DNA of 64,000 bases from positions 1,240,001 to 1,304,000 of the forward strand of contig JACGCN010000010.1 in the NCBI GenBank assembly GCA_014905825.1. The letters run 5' to 3'. This document shows positions 43,405 through 54,473 of the stretch, one piece after another; position 1 is the first letter of the stretch, and every line of letters begins with the position of its first letter. Made by a program: the position numbers and the translations under genes. The stretch is from Lyophyllum atratum. Lineage: Eukaryota; Basidiomycota; Agaricomycetes; Agaricales; Lyophyllaceae. The notes below the pieces were generated by a model. The model did not search any database. It had not been told where the DNA came from and saw only the letters and a list, made by a program, of their open reading frames with translations.

Positions 43405-43931
43405 GCGAGGAGTATGGTGGAGTGTGGGTTGCGTTATATACTCCCCCTCCGAATCCCGTCACACCCACCCTTATTTATTGAAATATAGTATACCGCAGGA
43501 ATTGAAATACAACAACGCGTAGTTGAAACGTAGGGTGCGTGGACCTTGGGGCAGTTTGTTGCTTGAAAATCCAAGGACAGAGTCGGAGAGGGTCACCTTT
43601 AGGGCTCCTCAATTCTAAGTGGATCGTCAGTTCGTCAGTTCGTCCTGGATCATCGAGGTTCTGATTTTACATTCCGCTGTTGGCCGAACAAGCCGTCAGG
43701 AACTAACCCCGGCCTCACGTGCAAACGGCCGGTGCCACGGTGAGGACTTCGGGGTTTTTTTTTTCGCGTTTCCATTTGGGACAAGTCGCCGGTTCCCACA
43801 TTCCTGACGGCTTGATCGGCCAACAGCGGACTGTGAAAGCAGAACCTTGATGATCCAGGACGAACTGACGAACTGACGATCCACTTAGAATTGAGGAGCC
43901 CTTTTAGTGTATTCAAGTTGTGAACATTTGT
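43405..43931. repeat. Segmental duplication, right copy (with insertion)
   Basis: Copy of 41401-41622 broken at 43601-43902 by a foldback element. Confidence 0.85.
43601..43902. mobile_element. Foldback MITE, 302 bp
   Basis: Arms of about 110 bp (AGGGCTCCTCAATTCTAAGT...) are near-perfect inverted copies. The insertion is absent from the paralogous copy at 41401. Flanking TTT on both sides could be a 3-bp duplication as made by PIF/Harbinger elements; classification is tentative. Confidence 0.8.
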
Positions 43932-44692
43932 TAAGGGCCTGCCAACGGCGAAATCCATGAAATGAGCTTGCCTGAGAATTTTGGCATCTGGTGCCATGGG
44001 TCCCACCCCGTTTAGGCCGCCGTCCTGTTAGTATCACATCACATCTCTTGTCATCGGTGAACGTTGACTGACTTCTTCTCCAGCTCAGAGGTACGGTTTC
44101 TGATCTTCAACCTCCCCCTTTCTTTGCGCCCTTGGATGAACGCGGTATGTTCGAATAGCGTTGGCCCCGGGAGTCGTATATATGTTCTGTGTTTTTCGTG
44201 CCTTCCGCGTGGTTGACCCGTTATTACACGTCTAGTATTTGATTGTAGCCGTCTTGCTTTACAAGTGAATTGGTAGCCCCTTCTGCTATCGCAAGAGCCT
44301 GTTTCCTTTCTGAGTTAACGAGCTTGAAAGCCTGATAGTCCTTTTGCGAACGCGGCCCAAGGACTTCTATCTGCACTTGCGGGGAACAGACAGACGGATA
44401 CGTGGGCGGCCCGACAACCTATCTGCTACGAATGAGGATGGAAGAGTTGAGTTATGATTCCCCAATTCCAGATAGTGGATATTTACAAATCGAGACACCT
44501 CATTATAATTTATGCATTTGCTGTGTTACGACAGGTGGTATAGAACAGAACTGCAATGATAAGAGACATGATTGGAGGCAAAGGACACAACACGACGAAA
44601 GACAGCAATAGTAACGACTAATAGTAATATGGATGTTGATACATGAAGAAAGACCATATGTTCTGAGACCACGTCGAAAGACCACGAGCTTC
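43932..44692. other. Left flank of the large palindromic element
   Basis: No gene recognised. Ends with the CAA duplicated at 54644-54646. Confidence 0.4.
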
Positions 44693-44695
44693 CAA

Positions 44696-45547
44696 CACTG
44701 GAAACAAGGACCGATCTTTGGGGTCAAAAGATTGAAAAGATATCTTGAAGATATTCCAATTTAGGTCACAATCTATATTAAGTCTTTCGACCAACAAGAT
44801 TGAAAAGTTATCACAATGGCCAGTCACGATAGTTATTTGATTGCCTTGGTCAAAAGACCGTAAACGTGTCGAAAAGGCCACTCAAGATAATTCTTAAGTA
44901 AGATTTAAATGGTTTTTTGAATAAGTTTTAAATATATGTTAAGTCTTTTGACCCACAAGATTGAAAGGTCATTATGACGGCTCGTCACAATAGCTCTTTG
45001 ATTACCTTAGTCAAAAGATTGTAAACATTTTAAGAAGGCCAGCCAAGATAGTTTTTAAATAGTTTCTAAATGGTTTTTTGAATAGTTTTTAAGTATTCCG
45101 AAATAAAATATCGAAGACTTATCATAATTGTTTGTATGATATCTTGTGTCAAATCATCCAAAAGAAATCACAAGGAACATAATGGATAGTTTTTAAATAT
45201 CTTTATCAATAGTTTTGTCAATCGGTTTAGGATTATCTGGGCCACAAGATTGAAATGTTATTTTGAATGGAGTTCAAATATTTTTAGAATCTTGTTTACT
45301 ATATTTTTTAGATATTTGGCTGGAAGAATTTCAAAAATTATCAAGGATTGGTCGTCACACTAACTATTCAATTTTTCAAGACAAGATGTTTAAAACATAT
45401 CAAATAGGGCACTTTAAATCTTTTGCCTGGAAATATGGAAAGAATATTCAAGTTGTATTGAAATAGGGTTCAAAGTTCAACGAGGTCAAAAAGGTGGCCC
45501 ATATGCTTCTGCCAGTAGAGGATTCACAGTTGTGGCACATCAAAACT
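44696..45547 (+). repeat. Left inverted arm of the palindromic element
   Basis: Matches, in reverse, 54643-54474, then 50997-50463, then 49913-49756 with only scattered differences (for example GATATCTTGTG versus GAATTTTGTG). AT-rich, with repeated (G)TCAAAAGA and AGTTTTTAAATA motifs. Confidence 0.88.
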
Positions 45548-46240
45548 CGTTTCTTTCTAATCTCTAACACCAGAGAAGCCTGGATGGCTCCTCCATCTAG
45601 CTAGAGCGCTGCCAATGTGGATGCGGCATGCCAGATCTGAACATTTTAAGCTCATGCAAATGAAGGAAGAATGAGCCTCAGGTGCAGTCATGATAATAGC
45701 ACAGGCAATAGTGTGGTGTGTGTGTCCACCAGCTGGTTGCTAAGCAATAGCACGGATATGGGTAATCCGCATGGATTGCGGATAAAAATCCGCGCGGATG
45801 CGGTGTAAGCACAGCACACTTACCTCCAACTTACTGACGACCACGTTATGGTGACACGATCATGTTACCGTTACAGACACACGTATATATAGATAGAGAC
45901 GCGCCCTTGTATCATCACTTTACTTTTGAATACAGACTTCGTTAGTGTTTTGTCTGCGCGTTTCTATATCATCAACACTCTAGTGGTCAGACGCTAGCGC
46001 CTGATTACACTTTTTTTTTTAAACATCAACGACTGTATTATCACGCGGGACTGCCCACGAGATAACCCTCTCCTTTGCTTCTCTCTCCCGCATCACTACT
46101 GTCACGTCAGGAACCCCGGAACCAAGGATCAGCGCACCCGCCTTGTATAAAGACGATCCAGAACACTTTTCCTATAAACACCCGAACGCATACACCCCCC
46201 CCCTTTTAGCCTTACCCATAACTTCAACCGTCCCCACCAA
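45548..46240. other. Extra 693 bp in the left arm, LTR-like promoter sequence
   Basis: Absent from the right arm, where AAAACT joins ATCGCC directly. It holds ACACACGTATATATAGATAG followed by CGCGCCCTTGTATCATC, typical of fungal LTR promoter/R regions, and a poly-T run near 46011-46020. Either an inserted retroelement piece or original sequence deleted from the right arm; ends do not give a clear duplication. Confidence 0.45.
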
Positions 46241-46488
46241 ATCGCCTTCTCGTGCATTGGTCAACACATCGCCACGCCCTGGCGATCCTCACCCGTGCTC
46301 AACAGGCATCAGGCCCAGCAGCATCTGCAGCCACATCGGCCGCGCAGCGGCCGGATTCACCTCGAACACCACCACCACGCTCATCTCCACCGCCTCCATC
46401 ACTGGATGCAAATATCGATCTTCTTAGGGAAAAAATGGGAAGACCATTGAAAAGATATTCCATTGGTTGCGCAGTTGTCTCCTCGTGA
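46241..46488 (+). pseudogene. Proline-rich gag-like N-terminal fragment, left copy
   Basis: Frame encodes HWSTHRHALAILTRAQQASG, PAASAATSAAQR, DSPRTPPPRSSPPPPS. The same peptide with a few changes is encoded on the opposite strand at 49775-49600, so the reading frame has been kept in both arms. Stops at 46486-46488. Confidence 0.45.
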
Positions 46489-47470
46489 TTGGCAATCACG
46501 TCGCATCTTGCCGACTCACTTCGCGTCGTTGTGAAACGACTCACATTGAAAGACTCATTGTGGATCCGGCGAATCCGTGGTGGATCCACAGTGGATCCGT
46601 TGATGCATGGATTTACAATATTTGTGCTACATTCATTGCGGATCCACAGTAGATCCGTTGCAGATCTGTGATGGATCCATGGTAGATTTATGTCTGTGCA
46701 TGGATTTACAATATTTGTGGTACATCCATTGCGGATCCACAGTAGATCCCTTGTGGTGCGGATCCGCAGTAGATCCGCTGCGGATCTGTGACAGATCCAT
46801 GCTAGATCTACATCTGTGCCTAGATTTACAATGTTTGTGCTAGATTTGTGGTAGAGCCAAAGCAGATCCATTGCGGATCCACAGTGGATCTGCTGCGGAT
46901 CTGTGACTGATCCATGGTAGATCTATGGCTGTGCATGGATTTACAATATTTGTGGTACATCCATTGCGGATCCACAGTAGATCCCTTGTGCTGCGGATCC
47001 ATAGTAGATCTGTTGTGGATCTGCGACAGATCCATGCTAGATCTACATCTGTGCCTGGATTTACAATGTTTGTGCTAGATTTGTGGTAGAGCCAAAGCAG
47101 ATCTATTGCGGATCCACAGTGGATCTGTTGCGGATCTGTGGCGGATCCATGGTAGATCTATGGCTGTGCATGGATTTACAATATTTGTGGTACATCCATT
47201 GCGGATCCACAGTAGATCCCTTGTGGTGCGGATCCATAGTAGATCCGTTGCGGATCTGTGACAGATCCATGCTAGATCTACATCTGTGCCTGGATTTACA
47301 ATGTTTGTGCTAGATTTGTGGTAGAGCCAAAGCAGATCCATTGCGGATCTACAGTGGATCTGTTGTGGATCTGTAGGAGATCCATGGTAGATCTATGGCT
47401 GTGCGTGAATTTACAATATTTGCAGTAGGGTGGACCCATAGTAGATCCGATGCGGACCTGTGATGGATCC

Positions 47471-47708
47471 TGTTGGAAACCAGGTACCGAGGATGTTGGA
47501 AACCAGGTACCGAGGACGAAGTCAGGGTGAGGGGGGGTAACAGAATGTATTCCACTACTGTACCAGTACGTAGATCGTCGAATATATACTTGAAAAGGAA
47601 TAGAAATGAGACGGAAAATTGCCTACGGCAAGAGGCGGCAAGTCAGTGATTGGAAAATAAACAAATCTAAATATAGAGCTTTTGGGCCTCGGCCGGTCAA
47701 CTCCAACA
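47471..47708. mobile_element. Solo LTR, 238 bp
   Basis: Starts TGTTGGAAACCAGG and ends CTCCAACA, with short inverted ends TGTTGGA/TCCAACA. GATCC flanks both sides (47466-47470, 47709-47713); this fits a 5-bp duplication, though GATCC is frequent in the array. A GGTACCGAGGA-containing unit is tandemly doubled at its start. Not the same LTR as at 1372. Confidence 0.7.
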
Positions 47709-48401
47709 GATCCACAGTAGATTCATGTCTGTGCGTGGATCTACAATATTTGTGGTAGATCTATTGCAGATCTGTGACTGATCCAGGGTAAATCTACATT
47801 TTTGCGTGGATTTGAAATATTTGCGGTAGATCCGTTCCGGATCCGCAGTAGATCCGTGATGGATCTGAGATAGATTCACAGTAGGTCTACATCTGCGCAT
47901 TTACAACATTTGCTGTGGATGTGTTGTGGATTTGCAGTAAATCTGTTGCGGATCTGAGAGGTCCACATTTGTGCATAGATTTACAATATTTGTGGTAGAT
48001 CTGTTGCGAATGCACAGTAATTCCGTTGCGGATCTGCCTCGGATCCAGAGTAGATCTATGTCTATGCATTTCTAATATTTGTTGTAGTTCTGTTCCAGAT
48101 CTGTGACAGATCCAGAGTGAATCTATGTCTGTACATGGATTTAAAATATTTGCGGTAGATCCAGGGTGGATTCATAGTAGATTCGTTGCGAATCTGTCAC
48201 AGATCCACAGTAGATCTACATCTGTGCATGGATTGACAGTATTTGTGGTAGATCCGTGGTGGATCCACAGTGGATCTGCTGGTGCATGGATTTACAATAT
48301 TTGTGCTACATCCATTGCGGATCCGCAGTGGATTAAGTGCGGATCTGCGACGGATCTATAGTAGATCTATATCTGTGTGTGGATTTACAATATTCGTGAT
48401 A

Positions 48402-48769
48402 CAGTGTTATACATCAAAAAGCGGTGCTTCAGGGCACAAGCCAATCTTGGTCCTAGAAACACGAGCTTGTGGATTTGGAAGGAAACTGGGTCGAATATGC
48501 GTAAAAATGAATTGTCCGAAATTCCCCCGTCACGTGACCAAATCTACACTTGGGGCCAAAAAACATTTTTAGAAGGCACTCAGGATGAGCTGATATTCTG
48601 GGTAGTAGCAGCAGTGGCCCTAAAATGTGTAGCCAAAGCAGTAAAGACCAGGTTGTACACTGCCCGAATGGCAAAGATGAGAGAAGGGAGTCTGACTACC
48701 TGAGAGCTCCCAGGTGCTTATTAACTGATTAGATAGTGCCAAGAGGTCAGTTTTGAGCGTACGACACTG
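48402..48769. mobile_element. Tc1/mariner-like MITE, 368 bp
   Basis: Ends CAGTGTTATACATCAAAA (left) and, reversed on the right, CAGTGTCGTACGCTCAAAA are imperfect inverted repeats in the mariner style. TA flanks both sides (48400-48401, 48770-48771). The minisatellite phase resumes after the element. No transposase encoded. Confidence 0.75.
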
Positions 48770-48940
48770 TATTTCCATTGCGGATCCACAGTAGATCCAT
48801 CGCGGATCTGTGATGAATTCATGGTAGATCTATGTCTGTGCATGGATTGACAATATTTGTGGTACATCCGCTGCAGATCCACAGTAGATCCGTTGCAGAT
48901 CTGTGGCGGATCCATGATACATTTATGTCTGTGCGTGGAT

Positions 48941-49813
48941 TTACAACATTTGTGATACACCCGTTGCGCATTCACACTCAACCATCTTCATGATTTCCTC
49001 GTCGTTCTCAGTATCGTCCGGCGACTCATCAACTTCCTCGAAAACAGCCCCGATTTGAGTAGTCTTGGACCCCCAACACTTGTCAATGTACTGTTGGGTG
49101 ACTAGGGGCACGATCAAAAGGCAATGGCTTGCTAGCGCACTCGCATACATGCTTCGCGCTGACGAAAGGCCTGTGGCAGCTTGTACTACGACCATCCTTT
49201 TTCTTGAGGAGCTCCTGCTCATCGTCGGTGAGCTTCTTGGCGAATTTGCGAGCGAAAACCGGAGTGGTGGTGGAGGATGACAAAACCGTGGTGTTTGTAG
49301 AAGAAACTGCGTTGGTGTTGTTGAACATGAAGTTGGAAACATTGCGGCCGAATTTCTTCGCCTCGTTGCCGAGAGCGGCAAGCTCGCGTGGGAGGCACTG
49401 GATTGAGTGACACTGGCGATCTTTCCTGAGTTTGAAGCCATGGGTGAGGGACGGTAAAGAAACCAGGGTTCTGAGGGCGAGTCTGAATCTGAATCTGAGG
49501 GCGTGGTAATTGGTTTAACACTAGTATTGGGTGGCTGTGGAGCGCCGCCGTCTGGAAGGTGCGAATTAGAATCTAAACGGCAAGGGAGGTGCTGGGGGGG
49601 ACGGGGGCGGTGGGGATGAGCGTGGTGGTGGGGTTCGGGGTGAATCCCACCGCTGTGCGGCCGATGCGGCTGCAGATGCTGCTGGGCCTGATGCCTGTTG
49701 AGCACGGGTGAGGATCGCCAGGGCATGGCGATTTGTTGACCAATGCGTGAGAAGGCGATAGTTTTGATGTGCCACAACTGTGAATTCTCTACTGGCAGAA
49801 GCATATGGGCCAC
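48941..49813 (-). pseudogene. Gag-like remnant in the right arm
   Basis: A 290-codon frame and two overlapping frames carry pieces of one degenerate protein: proline-rich HALAILTRAQQASGPAAS, then SSTTTPVFARKFAKKLTDDE, ELLKKKDG and a decayed zinc-knuckle-like region (SCHRPFVSAKHVCEC). The LTDDE..LLKK.DG..KC pattern is seen in gag-like proteins of basidiomycete retroelements. Frame changes between segments show it is broken. Confidence 0.4.
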
Positions 49814-49905
49814 CTTTTTGACCTCGTTGAACTTTGAACCCTATTTCAATACAACTTGAATATTCTTTCCATATTTCCAGGCAAAAGATTTAAAGTGCCC
49901 TATTT

Positions 49906-49913
49906 GATATGTT
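49906..49913. repeat. Left target-site duplication GATATGTT
   Basis: Identical to 50455-50462. The intact site GATATGTTTTAAAC is seen, reversed, in the left arm near 45389-45402. Confidence 0.92.
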
Positions 49914-50454
49914 CAAGGGGGTCTCGGAATTTAAAAAAATGACCTGGGGTCGAATTTATTTTTAGTGGCAGATTTCTTGGACCGACCGGCCAACGTAAGC
50001 AAACACGTGATATATTTACCAAATCGGGACGCCATCATTCTATTTGTAAAAATAATGATGACATTTACGCGCCGATTTTGGCACCTTTCCCTCGTCCTGG
50101 CGCTTAGCAGGTCTTGCACAACCACTTCTTGGGCGCAAACCCAAGTTTCACACAGGTTGAATGCCACTAGATACATTAGATAGCATATTACAATCATTTG
50201 ATCAATTGAATAGATAACAAACTTACCCATTGGGTCACGCACCCAGGGCGATTTTTGTCACCCTTGGACGAAATCTGCCCCTCAAACAGCTACATCATTC
50301 CTCTGGCCATTTTAAATTGATCTTGAGGTGGTAAATCAGCCAAATACTCAGTTTCCATGCATAAATATAGTAGGTCCAAAAAATATTTAGTGACCCAATC
50401 CTTGAACCGACCGACCAACCCTTGGTGCGATATTTAAACTCCGAGACCCCCTTG
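49914..50454. mobile_element. Non-autonomous DNA element (541 bp) with 8-bp duplication and CAAGGGGG ends
   Basis: Inverted ends CAAGGGGGTCTCGGA (15 of 15), continuing as (A/G)TTTAAA. The 8-bp duplication is perfect and the empty site is visible in the opposite arm. No coding capacity. The end sequence and duplication length resemble those of the large transposon at 9780-14744 (CAAGAGGTGTC), so a related transposase may have moved it. Confidence 0.88.
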
Positions 50455-50997
50455 GATATGTTTTAAACATCTTGTCTTGAAAAATTGAATAGTTAGTGTG
50501 ACGACCAATCCTTGATAATTTTTGAAATTCTTCCAGCCAAATATCTAAAAAATATAGTAAACAAGATTCTAAAAATATTTGAACTCCATTCAAAATAACA
50601 TTTCAATCTTGTGGCCCAGATAATCCTAAACCGATTGACAAAACTATTGATAAAGATATTTAAAAACTATCCATTATGTTCCTTTTGATTTCTTTTGGAT
50701 GATTTGACACAAAATTCCATACAAACAATTATGATAAGTCTTCGATATTTTATTTCGGAATACTTAAAAACTATTCAAAAAACCATTTAGAAACTATTTA
50801 AAAACTATCTTGGCTGGCCTTCTTAAAATGTTTACAATCTTTTGACTAAGGTAATCAAAGAGCTATTGTGACGAGCCGTCATAATGACCTTTCAATCTTG
50901 TGGGTCAAAAGACTTAACATATATTTAAAACTTATTCAAAAAACCATTTAAATCTTACTTAAGAATTATCTTGAGTGGCCTTTTCGACACGTTTACG
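50455..50997 (-). repeat. Right inverted arm, middle segment
   Basis: Reverse copy of about 44865-45402 of the left arm. Confidence 0.88.
50991..50997. repeat. Left target-site duplication GTTTACG
   Basis: Identical to 54474-54480; a single GTTTACG stands at the matching site of the left arm (reversed, near 44865). Confidence 0.9.
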
Positions 50998-53900
50998 TGG
51001 GTACTGGCAACGCCGATCCGAAATGTGTGAGCTTATGTAATGGCATTTCTGATGAATTCGTGGCAAATCTAAGGATCGACACGCAACCACCTCCTGACAA
51101 TGCTCTGGCACCCTAATCATAGGCGGAACTGTGTCTTTACATGAACTAAGTATAAGGTATGGTAGAATATCAATTATTCAATGGTATAATAGCACCTCAT
51201 CATCACTCTCTTCTCCACCAGATTCATCTCTGCATCCTGATCCCATGCCAGGACCTTCCTCGACACGTTCGCAAGTACCAAAAACTTGACCCGATGTGTT
51301 GAACCTCGTTATAGCATCTTTCAGTGCCGCCAGCTTGGCAGCTTTGTTTGTGAGTTTGCTTTTTATCGGTATGTCCTTTTCCTTGTCCCACTGCCGGTGC
51401 CACTCAAGCTGCAGGTCGAGTTCAGGAACGGTGAACTTCTCGTTTGTCAGCTGCGCAGTATCGAGGACCGGGGTAACAGCTTCCAAAAGTCTCGCCCTTG
51501 CATCCTTTTTCCCCCGCTTGACCTGGTCTTTCGCATGCTTCAGCTCTACCACCCTCTGGTCGTACTTCGCCTGCACCTCCCGTCTCTTCCTTTCGTTCCG
51601 GTTACTATCGGCCCTGCGTGCCATGCTCCGGATAGTCCGGCGACCTGCAGCTGGCATGGTTTTCATGTACTCGCCAGTATTGTTCAGCTTGAACCGTTTT
51701 CGTGCGTTGTAAGTTTGCATCGTCATGCTCGGGTTCCGTCGCTGAGTCACTCTGTAGGACCCGAGTGCCCCCTCGTTTTCATCATTCGTGGCCTTCATGT
51801 ACGCCGCCTGACGCTCCGCTGGCGAGGCGCCATCGATCATGCCCCCGGGCGCATACTCCGCCGTGAAACGGCGCCATGTCTCAAGCGCGCCCTCGAAAAA
51901 CGCGACGAGCAAAGGCCGAAGGTATGGTAAGCTCGATGCATGCTTCAATATCACATAGATAACCTCCGGCCTCTGCCAGACCAGGCCATCCATTGCGCCC
52001 GTGGTGTAGGTCGCACCGGTACCAATTAAGAGGTCGGGATCTGCGATGATGGCTTCGCAGTGCTTGATGACGCGCGTGTGGAGGGGCCCCAGGTCTAGAA
52101 GATTAATCTGTTCCCCCCCACGCACTTCTCGCATGTAGGGATGACTGATGGATTGGGCGTACAGTGCAAGCACACTGAGCTCATGAGTAGTCGGAGAGTC
52201 ATGAAGGCCGTTATAGACGTTCTGCTCCATATGATTTAGTGTACGCGTTTCTTTTTTGTCCTTGACAAGTTCCAGGAACTTGATATAGAGTTCTTGATGA
52301 ACCAGTAACTCGGCAGATGCTTCACAGTGTGACTGATACCGAATGTTACTGGTGCTCGGGAATGGGATCGAGTACCCGATAGAGTCTTCAAAGAAAATAC
52401 GGAGAGTGTCCTGCTGGCCTTTCTTGTCATCTTTATGCTTGAATATCGCACCAGCCAAGCTTGTGAGCTTTACTGCACCAGCCTGTGAGACATCTGCTGC
52501 TCGACTCTTGACTACGAGGTTTCCGAGCTGCGACGCCGCAGCGTTGTCACGGTTCATCAGCTTGATGGGACCGGTAACATTATTCTTTCCCCACCATGCC
52601 ATCATGGCGACATTTCCACCTTTGACGGAGTTGAGCTCCTTATGCATGCAGCAACCAGCCCATACGAAGAAATCGACACTGCGTTTATCTGCGTCAGAGA
52701 GTGAGTCGTAATCTTTCTGTCCCACTTCTGCACATAGATCCCGGTACGCTTTCAGGGTGAGCGCGTCCTGTTCCTGTTCCGACAGACCATTCCATGCATC
52801 AGATCCACCGGCAGCAGTGACAGCATTCTTGCTCGCTTGAAGTAGGATGGGAAGCATCTCCTCAATGCGCATGCTTTCGACAATCTTCTCCCCTCGCCGT
52901 TCCCGCTCGTATGCCTCCTTCATTGCCTTTAAGAGCCGTGCTAGCTTCTTCTGATCCTCTGCGTGATCGGTATTCATTCCTTTGAGTAACTCGAAGAAAA
53001 CTCGGAAGTCCTTGATTGCTGTGGGATCGACCATCTTATGGTATTCATTGAAGAGATTGAAGAAATCCTTGATGAGATTTCCCCAACCCGCCAACTGTTC
53101 TTCGCTGGTATGATTGATGGCAGGCATAATGCCTAAAAACCGGGTATGTCTTTCGCCGTTTTCGGAAATGACATTGATATGTCGTGATTCATAGTTGGTG
53201 TTTTTGTGACTGGTACCATCCCCGCTTATGGTGACGCCTACAAAATTTGTGAGTTGTCTTCTATGAAAATGTCTCCTTAGTGTGCAACTTACTGCTTGCG
53301 TTGGAGATCTCGTCTGCGATCTGTATCTGTGCAGCAACCCCACCCTCGAGGCAGATGCGACCGACACTCCGGTCACTAATATCTCCTTCCAGATGAACAT
53401 TGAGGGCTGTCGCCACCCTTCTCACAGTCGACTCGATGTGCATGGCCGGTACACCAATTGCCACAAGGTCACGGACTAGAGAACGTGTCTCCTCTGTGAT
53501 GGAACCTTTCTCCTTGATCTGGAAAGATTTTTCCTCCTCCTTTCGATGTCTAGCCGCCTTCTGGATGGCCTGAGCCTTTTGAGCCGGTGCCCTGGAGATA
53601 CGCATCGACAATGAATGGTTTTTCTTCTTCAACTCTGTTTTCTGCTCCTGTGCTCGTGCAAGGTCCTCTCGTGTGCTTTTAAGCTCGTCTCGAATGCCCT
53701 CAATCTCAGTGACTGCTGCTTGTCGGCTGGATTCTGCCTCGGCAACAAGACCCTTGATCTTGATCAGGGCTTTGTCCTTACGACGGCACTTCTTCCTCTC
53801 GTTTCGGAACTGCTTCATGTAAACCTCCCCACGTTCCGCCTGACCCTGTTTCCCATCATTCTCCTTGTTGTTTTTCATCCGGTCCGACTGTTTTTTTGGT

Positions 53901-54473
53901 GAAGGGAAGTGATGCAGCATGTGCTTGCTGGGCAGGGGACCGTTTTTTGCGTGACGACCAGCGGAGAATATTTTTGATCTTCTTCATGTATTAGGTGGGG
54001 CTCTAGGATGATGGCAGGACGTGTTTTGGTAGCAAAAGTCTTCAGCACAGGGGTAATCAGCAATGGCAAGGCGCGTCGCGACGCGTCAATTTGATTACAT
54101 AAGCGTACATTTGCCCAACAATTCGATGACACCCGTGGCACCCTGTTCCAGGCCAGGTTGGGACCTAATCAATGGCTGAGCACGCGTCAAATAGTATTCT
54201 ATTTGTATTCTATTGAACAAAATCGAGTTTCTCGGGCCAAAATGTCATGTAATCACAAAAGTGGAAACAGGATAACCATCATAGTGACGAAGTATTTGAA
54301 TTCTGTCCATTGGAATACAAATAGAATAAGATTTCTAACCAAATCCACCATACAAACTTCCCCTCAATGTTACTGGATTGTGCTCTGCCGTGGCTAGCCA
54401 AAAAATCGTGTCTTTTTGCTGTGTGGGACCGCTGCTGTCGGAGTTTGAATCAACCGTGCATTGCCAGTACCCA
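50998..54473 (-). mobile_element. Autonomous DNA transposon (3476 bp), unclassified superfamily
   Basis: Perfect 13-bp inverted ends TGGGTACTGGCAA, a 7-bp duplication GTTTACG, and one transposase gene. The uninterrupted target is preserved in the left arm of the outer element, so the boundaries are exact to within a base. Seven-base duplications are unusual among described fungal DNA transposons; an original 8-bp site with one changed base is possible. Confidence 0.9.
51178..53920 (-). CDS. Transposase of the 3476-bp element (agaricomycete family of unknown superfamily)
   Basis: Two exons, 53293-53920 and 51178-53237 (55-nt intron), about 895 residues, no internal stop. Residues about 20-130 are strongly charged and coiled-coil-like (RNERKKCRRKDKAL, KSTREDLARAQEQKTEL). 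Then VRDLVAIGVPAMHIESTVRR, a possible DNA-binding helix set. A putative RNase-H-like core follows: VTISGDGTSHKNTNYESRHI (first Asp), TDHAEDQKKLARLLKAMKEA, VDFFVWAGCCMHKELNSVKG, TSLAGAIFKHKDDKKGQQD, and TNDENEGALGSYRV (possible last acid). The tail is basic, then acidic (EESDDEVLLYH). I know the pattern from many mushroom predicted proteins but no named superfamily; catalytic assignments are inference. The stop lies 180 bp from the left inverted end. Confidence 0.75.

Larger units (their letters stand above)
46560..48960. repeat. GATC-rich minisatellite array with about 234-bp higher-order units
   Basis: Tandem array of short units such as TTGCGGATCCACAGTAGATC and GGATTTACAATATTTGTGGT. A higher-order unit of about 234 bp recurs (phrase TACATCCATTGCGGATCCAC at about 46723, 46957, 47191). 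The core GATCCACAGTGGATC is itself a palindrome. Because the unit is divisible by three and few stops occur, long spurious frames open on both strands. Interrupted by a solo LTR (47471-47708) and a mariner-like MITE (48402-48769). Confidence 0.85.

Noticed and set aside
46299..46871. Long minus-strand open frame rich in DLLWI, HRSAT and NIVN motifs
   Set aside because: It is a translation of the minisatellite; unit length divisible by three keeps several frames open, and the same happens on the plus strand.
46560..48400. Regular short repeats suggesting a CRISPR array
   Set aside because: Units are contiguous without unique spacers, and the genome is clearly eukaryotic.
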